Shown piece after piece: positions 58,703-64,000 of a stretch of 64,000 bases of DNA. The stretch is from Alphaproteobacteria bacterium. GTDB taxonomy: Bacteria > Pseudomonadota > Alphaproteobacteria > Sphingomonadales > Sphingomonadaceae. The DNA lies in NCBI GenBank assembly GCA_018823325.1, contig JAHJIJ010000030.1, positions 372,001-436,000 of the forward strand. Direction: 5' to 3'. The position numbers and the translations under genes are program-made. The first letter of the stretch is position 1; each line of letters begins with the position of its first letter. The notes below the pieces were generated by a model. The model was not told where the DNA came from. It made no database searches and was given only the letters and a program-made list of their open reading frames with translations.

Positions 58703-59139
58703 CAGAATCTAATTTCAATCTTGTCGCAACTGGCGTCGGAATTATAGTCAGTATCACCGTAATTATCCAAGCCGTCGCAGCAGGCGTCACTTATTTAAGA
58801 ACACGGCGGATTGCCGTCGAACGCATGATCACCAGTCACCCCGAAATTGGCAACACACTTACGATCGTGAACTTATCGGATAAGCCGCTCATGATTTCCG
58901 CATGGGACATTGTGTGGGCGCGTGGACGTCCTTGGGGCCGAACCGTAACAATGGGTGCCTTCGATGGCAACGAAGACAGCGTCGGCTTCACAATCCCGCC
59001 GCACGAGCGGAAGCGGTTCAATTTCTTGCACGAACACCACTTTCCCACCGGAAGGAAAACACAGCGTCGTAACGGTCGCTTATATTGTCGCATTTGGCTC
59101 GCTGGTGATGGGAAGGCACGCTGGTTCAAGCTGCTGTAA
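58684..59139 (+). CDS. Unknown membrane-anchored island protein
   Basis: 151 residues from a GTG overlapping the previous gene. One N-terminal membrane helix (VATGVGIIVSITVIIQAVAAGVTYL, in pieces) anchors a domain of about 115 residues in the cytoplasm or outside, rich in aromatic and basic residues (TIPPHERKRFNFLHEHHF, RIWLAGDGKARWFKLL). No family recognised. Confidence 0.5.
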   Translation: MQWRWLTESNFNLVATGVGIIVSITVIIQAVAAGVTYLRTRRIAVERMITSHPEIGNTLTIVNLSDKPLMISAWDIVWARGRPWGRTVTMGAFDGNEDSVGFTIPPHERKRFNFLHEHHFPTGRKTQRRNGRLYCRIWLAGDGKARWFKLL

Positions 59140-59271
59140 CGCTATCGAATTTTCGGGTGCTAGGTCACCAAGTGATTGGAAATTACTCCGTCCTCTTGCC
59201 ACGTCGTGGCAATTTGGCTCAATACGCGATCAGTTTTCCAGCGCCGTGTCGCCCGATGAGGCTAACCAAGA

Positions 59272-59928
59272 ATGGACGAACCAACGGACCCTGCCGAGAG
59301 CGCGCACGCCGCACTGATCGGCGAAGTTAAGAAGCCCGGCAGCTTGGCGCTCTTGTTCATGGCTACGAGCCTTTCCGTCATTTCGATATTCAATCTGCCG
59401 GACATCAAGATTCCCGTCGTCTGGCTAGTGACGCTGCTGATATTATGGCTCACATACATTTGGATTTCGACAGCGGCGCTTCGAACGCAAGCAACTCGAA
59501 TATCTAGTCAAATAAGTCGAATAGCATTGCTCGAATCTCAATCGAATCTTCAATTGCCGAAGGTCATTAGGGCGATGAAGGACCCTTACAGCGATACAGA
59601 GATATTACTTCTTCTAAGGCCTAATCAACTCTTTGGCCAATCAATGCTCGTCTCAATATATTTTGAAGATGAAAGAGGTCTTGAGTTATTGGTTGGGGAC
59701 GGTTCGGTGGGCAACATTCAAACTAATGGATTAATCCAAATTAGTGTAAATCGTTGGCAAGAGGCGCACGACGACGTCCGCCAAAAAATTATCGAACAAA
59801 ACCAAAGCACGATTGAGCGACTAATGGTGAAACCCGCGTCAAATACTTCTAATAATCAACAAAATGAAATTAATGCCGCGTTGTTGAATGCGCTACTGGC
59901 TCGTGCGACCGAGGAGGCAGAACAATGA
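59272..59928 (+). CDS. Unknown two-helix membrane protein (first of an AT-rich coupled pair)
   Basis: 218 residues. Two membrane helices (about 27-45 and 48-68: SLALLFMATSLSVISIFNL, VVWLVTLLILWLTYIWIST) put a large C-terminal domain in the cytoplasm, with a helical RISSQISRIALLESQSNLQLPKVI linker and a compact domain ending in an acidic tail. AT content is well above that of the rest of the window. It shares four bases (ATGA) with the next gene. Function unknown; a membrane effector or sensor is possible. Confidence 0.6.
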   Translation: MDEPTDPAESAHAALIGEVKKPGSLALLFMATSLSVISIFNLPDIKIPVVWLVTLLILWLTYIWISTAALRTQATRISSQISRIALLESQSNLQLPKVIRAMKDPYSDTEILLLLRPNQLFGQSMLVSIYFEDERGLELLVGDGSVGNIQTNGLIQISVNRWQEAHDDVRQKIIEQNQSTIERLMVKPASNTSNNQQNEINAALLNALLARATEEAEQ

Positions 59929-60368
59929 ACGATATCACGCAGTCCAATAACGTGACAGATTTAAACCCATATTACGCTAAGGTGATTGGATTTGTCGACG
60001 GTGCTGGAAATTTAGTTGATAAGCCCGAGGACGAAAAAAGCTATTATAAGCTACTCATCAATGTTGGTGAAAAGGATGAAGTAAAGACTGGCGAGCGTAT
60101 ATTAGTGTTCGCCCTTGGTCAGGAAATGGTTGACCCAGAATCTGGAGATTCTTTGGGTTGCTTCGAAGTGGTTCGCGGATACGGACGTGTTGTTTCTACC
60201 CAATCTCGTATGTCGGTCATCGAAAGTAGTCGAACGAAAACTGTGCGCTTTCAGAAAGCTCAAGCGATAAACGCGCTTATCAGCGGTCATTCGGTTGAAT
60301 ATGGCGAGCGTGAAGAGAAGGCGCCCTTCCTCAATGCTATGATCGGTGATTTAGTGCGGTTCATTTAG
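59925..60368 (+). CDS. Unknown protein with FlgT-C-like beta domain (second of the coupled pair)
   Basis: 147 residues. The middle KTGERILVFALGQEMVDPESGDSLGCFEVVRG reads like the C-terminal domain of FlgT and similar small beta domains (GDxLxVYxxGxxxxDPxTGxxLG), followed by GRVVSTQSRMSVIESS. No signal peptide or membrane helix. Together with the membrane protein it forms an island cassette of two genes with no known partner. Resemblance is by motif only. Confidence 0.55.
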   Translation: MNDITQSNNVTDLNPYYAKVIGFVDGAGNLVDKPEDEKSYYKLLINVGEKDEVKTGERILVFALGQEMVDPESGDSLGCFEVVRGYGRVVSTQSRMSVIESSRTKTVRFQKAQAINALISGHSVEYGEREEKAPFLNAMIGDLVRFI

Positions 60369-60468
60369 CCACGGCGGAGATTGCGTCCGCCTAGCGTCTA
60401 TCCTTCCGATTGAATTTCCGTCGATTTGTTCGACGCTTCATCCGAAGCCAACATCAATACCAACAAAA

Positions 60469-60500
60469 GCCCCGACCAACGGAACTTCGTTGGCCGGGGC
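60469..60500 (-). terminator. Terminator of the leftward island operon
   Basis: GCCCCGaCCAACG ... CGTTGGcCGGGGC forms a 13-bp stem with one internal mismatch, followed leftward by a TTTTG tract (minus strand). It lies between convergent units, past the stop of the leftward gene at 60542, and may also slow the rightward pair. Confidence 0.75.
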
Positions 60501-60541
60501 AGTCAGCGCGACAACAAGGAAGGCTGGCGAATGCCGCGCTG

Positions 60542-61063
60542 TTAATCAGGCAGGAAGGGAAGCGTGCCTGAAATCTCCGCGCGTTCCTTGGCGCTCATTG
60601 CCCACAGGGGCACCGCCAGCAGCGGGAAGGCGTCAAGGTCCACGTCAGCCCCGCCCGCCGCGTCCACGGCGTCCCAGAGCGCCATTTCGGGGTCCGTCAG
60701 GCCGATGACCGCGCACAGGGGCAAGCGGTCATCTGTGGCCCGCCACGGCGGCGACAGGGCCAACCGGGCGTCTTCCAGCCGAAAGATGATATGCGATAGC
60801 CGATGAAACGCCCGAAGCTGGCCAGGCGGATGCGACAGGTCCGCGTCGGCGGGCAATGCTACACCGGTCGCCTGATCCATCGGGACAAAAAGCGGCAAGG
60901 CATGTTCGGCAAAGTCCACTGTGGGCAGTTCGTCGAAGTCCCAAGGCAGGATTTCGGCATAACGTCCGACGGGCACGCTATCGCCGCACGGGCTGCGCCA
61001 AGCCTTCGACGACCTGTCCAGCCATGCGGCAAAGCCTGCGAGGCGTTCACCTGCGACGGTCAT
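60542..61063 (-). CDS. Unknown island protein
   Basis: 173 residues (MTVAGERLAGFAAWLDRSSKAWR). No signal or membrane segment; acidic with a helical C-terminus. It is the last gene of the leftward string and starts on the four bases ATGA with the previous gene. Not recognised. Confidence 0.6.
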   Translation of the reverse strand: MTVAGERLAGFAAWLDRSSKAWRSPCGDSVPVGRYAEILPWDFDELPTVDFAEHALPLFVPMDQATGVALPADADLSHPPGQLRAFHRLSHIIFRLEDARLALSPPWRATDDRLPLCAVIGLTDPEMALWDAVDAAGGADVDLDAFPLLAVPLWAMSAKERAEISGTLPFLPD

Positions 61064-61767
61064 ACCTCAACCCGCGTCCGCACCTTCGCCAGTTCGAAGG
61101 GGCTGAAGAACGACGCATTCACGCGCTTGACGAACGGCGGATATTTCGTCGCCAGTTCCGTCAGCTTGTCGGCGAACAGCAAGTCGTTGGTCGCGTCCGG
61201 TGCCCAACGCTGCGCCGCCGTGGCGCGGAAGTTCAACAGATGGTCGCGCGGCATTCCAAGCAACTGGTAGGGGAAGTTCGACACGACCATGGCGAAGTCG
61301 CTGTTCGTTTCGATGGCTTCGCGAATGTTGCGATAGCCGTTGCCTTCGCCGTTCTTGGCTTCGGTGGCGACCCACGCCGCAATGCGGTCGTAGAGATACA
61401 TGCGCTTTTCGTTCGGCGCGAAGCGTTCTTCCATCGTCGCTTCGGCGCGTGCGTTGTATTCCTTGGCCCGCTCCAACACCATTTGCTGCGTCGCTTCGGC
61501 CTGGCCAGTAAGCTTCGCTGCGATCTTCGACGCAGCTTCATGCTTCAACGGCGTGGTGCGCGTTTCGTCCTGCGTCAGCTTGCCGATAAGTTCGGCGCTG
61601 CGCTTAGCCTCGCCCTGAAGATTGATGATGGCGCTTTGAACGCTGGCGTCACCGGCGAATGCGGCGGGGTTGCCAACCATCACGTTTAGCTGCGTCGGAA
61701 GCTGCATGTGCTGAAGCGTTTCGACGGCCTGCGGGTCGTTCACTAGCGCGGTGTTCGGCGTGGTCAT
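61060..61767 (-). CDS. Unknown island protein, helical, Ala/Glu-rich
   Basis: The ATG at 61767 (MTTPNTALVNDPQAVE) has AAGGAAG upstream; 235 residues. The sequence is strongly helical (SAELIGKLTQDETRT, KHEAASKIAAKLTGQAEATQQMVLERAKEYNARAEATMEERFA) and could be a coiled-coil or phage-like structural/regulatory protein. No family recognised. It is overlapped by the end of the gene before it. Confidence 0.6.
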   Translation of the reverse strand: MTTPNTALVNDPQAVETLQHMQLPTQLNVMVGNPAAFAGDASVQSAIINLQGEAKRSAELIGKLTQDETRTTPLKHEAASKIAAKLTGQAEATQQMVLERAKEYNARAEATMEERFAPNEKRMYLYDRIAAWVATEAKNGEGNGYRNIREAIETNSDFAMVVSNFPYQLLGMPRDHLLNFRATAAQRWAPDATNDLLFADKLTELATKYPPFVKRVNASFFSPFELAKVRTRVEV

Positions 61768-62032
61768 GGTCTTCCTTCCTTCGTTCTGCACGGGCCTGCG
61801 CGATCAACTCGCGCTGAAGTTCCGCCCAATGCTGTTCCTGCTGTTCAAGATCGTCTTCGCCGCACCGTTCGGGCACGACGATGCATGATGCTGGCGCGCT
61901 GCCATGGCGTGCGATGAACCGGGCCACGGCTTCGTCGTCGGTTTCGCCGAACCGGACTTCCAAGACGTTCGGCACGCCAGCGGCGCGGCGCTGTTCGAGT
62001 TTGGCAAGGCGGGTTTCGAGACGACCGGCCAT
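61649..62032 (-). CDS. Small unknown island protein
   Basis: 127 residues starting MAGRLETRLAKLEQRRAAGV, a leucine/charged helix common at the start of small phage and integrative-element proteins. The last 40 residues overlap the next gene by 119 bp, which is unusual and makes the C-terminal half less certain. Confidence 0.5.
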   Translation of the reverse strand: MAGRLETRLAKLEQRRAAGVPNVLEVRFGETDDEAVARFIARHGSAPASCIVVPERCGEDDLEQQEQHWAELQRELIAQARAERRKEDHDHAEHRASERPAGRRNASAHAASDAAKRDGWQPRRIRR

Positions 62033-62033
62033 G

Positions 62034-62300
62034 TCATCGCGAAGCCTCCAAAGCGGCCAGGCGTGCTTCCAAGTCCGACGTTTCGTGAACGCGGGCGATC
62101 AGCGAAAGCATGTGGACCAACTTGCTGCCGTCGCCCGTGCTGACGATGTTCGACCGGCATTCGCGATAGATGCGCTGCATTTCGCGGTTCACGTCGGCGA
62201 TGGTGGACAGCTTGCACCGATACCGCTTCGGCTGGACAGGGGGAGGGGTTGAGGCAGAAGCCCCCGGCATTGCTGCGCTTTCCGAACCCGTCGCCCACAT
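62034..62300 (-). CDS. Small unknown island protein
   Basis: 88 residues; stops 2 bp before the start of the next gene. The helical core RYRCKLSTIADVNREMQRIYRECRSN and a closing LEARLAALEASR suggest a small helical adapter such as phage terminase-associated proteins. Not recognised. Confidence 0.5.
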   Translation of the reverse strand: MWATGSESAAMPGASASTPPPVQPKRYRCKLSTIADVNREMQRIYRECRSNIVSTGDGSKLVHMLSLIARVHETSDLEARLAALEASR

Positions 62301-62398
62301 AATCCTGCCACCTAGGCCAATGAAAATCCTGTCAGGCCCGCAAGATCATGCAGAAGGTATTGTTACGTCAAGTATTTGGCGAAATAAATATATAATAT
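62301..62398. other. Short AT-rich gap with two similar boxes
   Basis: A local AT-rich island in GC-rich DNA. TATTTGGCGAAATA (62373) and TATTTGACGAATA (62408, inside the end of the next gene) are similar and 35 bp apart; they may be a regulator or partition-like site for the leftward gene at 62300. Confidence 0.35.
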
Positions 62399-62947
62399 TC
62401 AACGAGATATTTGACGAATACTACGACGTTCAACTCGTAGTTCATATATGTCTTGCGGAACGAACAACTTGTCGTAATCCAAACCAAGCCTTCGACATTC
62501 GCGACGAACTACATCCAATGCCATGTCACGATGCAGCGTTCCGACGGCTTGACGAACCAATCCGCTCATTTTGATTTCCGAAAGCGATGGCTTGTTCGCC
62601 ATGAACGCCATGAACCGCATTTCCAGAAGCGTTTCGTAGTCGGGGAAATACAGCGACGTTTGGTTGGCCAGTTGGGCAGCACATTTGCCCACATGTTTGC
62701 CGAAGCGCGTCTTCATGCCGGTGCCAAGACATTGCCAAAGGAAGCTGTTGGCTGCGGCTATTTCTTCGTTGGGCAGATACACCGCTGCCCCGTGATGATA
62801 TTCGGCGCACCGTTCGATGTAAGCCAGTGTCAGCCATTGGTTCACGTCGTCGGCGCAGCAACGGCGATTGGCGACAGCGCGCCTTTCAGTCTCGCTCAAC
62901 AGTGCGACCAAAATTCGGTTGGCGTCCTTGTCGAAGTCCAGATTCAT
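62399..62947 (-). CDS. Unknown island protein
   Basis: 182 residues (MNLDFDKDANRILVALLSETERRAVANRRCCADDVNQ). Mostly helical with four cysteines and two aromatic clusters; a mobile-element-type regulator or replication helper is possible, but nothing identifies it. Its ATG overlaps the stop of the next gene upstream as ATGA. Confidence 0.6.
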   Translation of the reverse strand: MNLDFDKDANRILVALLSETERRAVANRRCCADDVNQWLTLAYIERCAEYHHGAAVYLPNEEIAAANSFLWQCLGTGMKTRFGKHVGKCAAQLANQTSLYFPDYETLLEMRFMAFMANKPSLSEIKMSGLVRQAVGTLHRDMALDVVRRECRRLGLDYDKLFVPQDIYELRVERRSIRQISR

Positions 62948-63234
62948 TGCGACGCCCCTTCGGGCTTACGTTGGATAGGATGTTGGCCAGACGACCACCT
63001 TGGCCAAAGATGCGCTGAAAACAGCGATGATTGGCGGAGTGTTTGTCCGCCATCCTGCCCACAGGTGGTCATGGGCTTGCCCGCCGCTCCAATGGGCGGG
63101 CGAAGGCCCATAGGGGGTATGGGGGAGATTGCACGCACCAGTCGAACGGGTGTTGTGCGGGGTGTCGCACGGGGAGTCGTGCGGGGTGTCGAACGCAGTC
63201 GAACGCCAGTCGTGCGGGTAGTCGTGCGCCTCAT
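62944..63234 (-). CDS. Small Arg/Thr/Pro-rich protein, coupled at both ends
   Basis: 96 residues. Its start shares ATGA with the stop of the RepA-like gene and its stop shares TGA with the ATG of the next gene, so the frame is almost certainly translated. The N-terminal third is a repeat of R/T-P units (TPRTTPRATPRTTP) from an imperfect DNA repeat GTCGTGCGGGGT; the rest is Gly/Pro rich with a Cys-rich spot. Disordered, DNA-binding or linker peptide is a guess only. Confidence 0.45.
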   Translation of the reverse strand: MRRTTTRTTGVRLRSTPRTTPRATPRTTPVRLVRAISPIPPMGLRPPIGAAGKPMTTCGQDGGQTLRQSSLFSAHLWPRWSSGQHPIQRKPEGASQ

Positions 63235-64000
63235 TGCGGCACCGTGGCGATGATGAGCGTTTCACGTCGATTGATGCGCTCATAGCGTTCTTCGATACGA
63301 CCGGACGCCTTCAGCCGGATCATTGCTTCGTAGAAGCCTTTGGCGGGAACGCCGTTGGCCTTGGGGTGATCCTCCATGAGTTTCGCGACGTAGCGACTGC
63401 GGGACTGCCATTGCGGAGACACGACCATTTGCCGCGCTTCAAATTCGCCCAAGAGTTCAAGGAAGAGTTCGTCAACCGCGCTTTCCGCCATCCGCCTGTG
63501 CTGTGATGCGCTGGCAGCGCCGCCCAACAGCACGAACGCGCCACGTTCCCATTTCACGCGGACTTGCTGCCCAATTGCGCCGTAGTTGGCCTTCATCACT
63601 TCGATGAGGCGAACGTCGGATTGCTCGTTCTCGCGCGTCATGTAGAGACGCGACCGGACGCTGTTGTTCCATGCCGTCGAACCGGACAGGCCCGAACCGC
63701 TCGACATGCCTGCGACCGAAGGATGGGCCAGCAATACGATGGTCGTTTCGCATTCAATTGCGATGGCGCGCAACATGGCGATGAACTGGCGAACTTGGGG
63801 ACGGTTCACTTCGTCACCGCCGAACAGGTCCGCGAGCGTGTCCAGCACGACCAAGGCAGGCCGGTGCGCGTCGATATAGGCCCGGACGGCGGCATACCCC
63901 TCTGTGGGCACAAGCGCCCGCCCAACAGGCCCCGGAGCGGCCAACACCGCGTCCAGCCCTGCCAGCGATGATATGGCCAGGCCGTGAAGATCGCGCATGG
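63231..64000 (-). CDS. RepA-like P-loop ATPase (5' end outside the window)
   Basis: The frame is open to the right edge, so the true start is outside. The visible part has Walker B RPALVVLDTLADLFGGDEVNRPQ, a sensor-like ETTIVLLAHPSVAG and SGSTAWNNSVRSRLYM, the pattern of AAA_25/RepA helicase-type ATPases (DnaB/RecA-like hexamer) of plasmids and integrative elements. A C-terminal winged region follows. It would unwind or load on an element-borne origin and heads the leftward operon. Confidence 0.75.
   Translation of the reverse strand, partial: MRDLHGLAISSLAGLDAVLAAPGPVGRALVPTEGYAAVRAYIDAHRPALVVLDTLADLFGGDEVNRPQVRQFIAMLRAIAIECETTIVLLAHPSVAGMSSGSGLSGSTAWNNSVRSRLYMTRENEQSDVRLIEVMKANYGAIGQQVRVKWERGAFVLLGGAASASQHRRMAESAVDELFLELLGEFEARQMVVSPQWQSRSRYVAKLMEDHPKANGVPAKGFYEAMIRLKASGRIEERYERINRRETLIIATVPQ

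Noticed and set aside
62373..62420. Two TATTTG-N-CGAA boxes
   Set aside because: Only two copies, one within a gene; noted with the gap but not proposed as a regulatory system.

Overview
The window is GC-rich bacterial DNA that reads as a chromosome segment of a sphingomonad (order Sphingomonadales: Sphingobium, Novosphingobium, Sphingomonas or a relative). The basis is four TonB-dependent receptors, many MFS importers, GcvT-family O-demethylase and SDR chemistry typical of aromatic catabolism, very tight ATGA-coupled operons, and a tRNA-targeting integrase opening an accessory island. I saw no rRNA, intact tRNA, CRISPR array or complete insertion sequence.

Layout. (1) 1-1300: 3' part of a SLAM-like TPR/beta-barrel protein, then about 770 bp of mostly empty or decayed DNA. 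(2) 2072-22211: a catabolic locus. Leftward genes encode two ester hydrolases, a TonB receptor and a coupled string (NTF2-like protein, CaiB/BaiF CoA-transferase, LeuC-like and LeuD-like hydro-lyase subunits, isocitrate-lyase/PEP-mutase family lyase, NAD(P) epimerase-like protein, TetR regulator, MFS importer). Rightward genes encode a second TonB receptor, a Tat-exported carboxylesterase and a tannase-family esterase. One palindrome (GTAAG, six bases, CTTAC) lies before three of these transcription units and is a good candidate operator for the TetR protein. My inference is import of an ester, periplasmic hydrolysis, then CoA activation, (de)hydration and aldol-type cleavage of a branched dicarboxylate, analogous to dimethylmaleate hydratase/2,3-dimethylmalate lyase. 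(3) 22.7-30.9 kb: a signalling block with a CHASE2 histidine kinase, a LysM/FecR protein, an OmpR-type regulator, a globin-coupled diguanylate cyclase whose proximal His is replaced by Met, and small exported proteins. Four intergenic sites here carry two or three TTTAC-like boxes spaced exactly 10 bp. (4) 31-39.4 kb: a LysR gene with an FMN alpha-hydroxy-acid dehydrogenase, then an AraC / TonB receptor / old-yellow-enzyme / MFS cluster. (5) 39.7-40.7 kb: two small unknown genes.

(6) 41.2-56.6 kb: a second catabolic locus with AAHS-type MFS, MarR and AraC regulators, three SDRs, a TIM-barrel isomerase, a TonB receptor, a LigM/DesA-like O-demethylase, a UMF1-like MFS, a free-standing lipoyl domain, AcoA/AcoB-like E1 subunits and a zinc alcohol dehydrogenase. 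No E2 acyltransferase or E3 is present. A plausible reading is catabolism of a methoxylated aromatic whose side chain is oxidised and cleaved at a vicinal carbonyl.

(7) 56.7 kb to the right edge: an integrated element. It starts with a 15-bp sequence matching the 3' end of a serine tRNA, then a P4-type integrase, four unknown small genes (two of them an AT-rich coupled pair), a bidirectional boundary with a terminator, and a leftward string of unknown small genes fed by a RepA-like ATPase that runs off the window.
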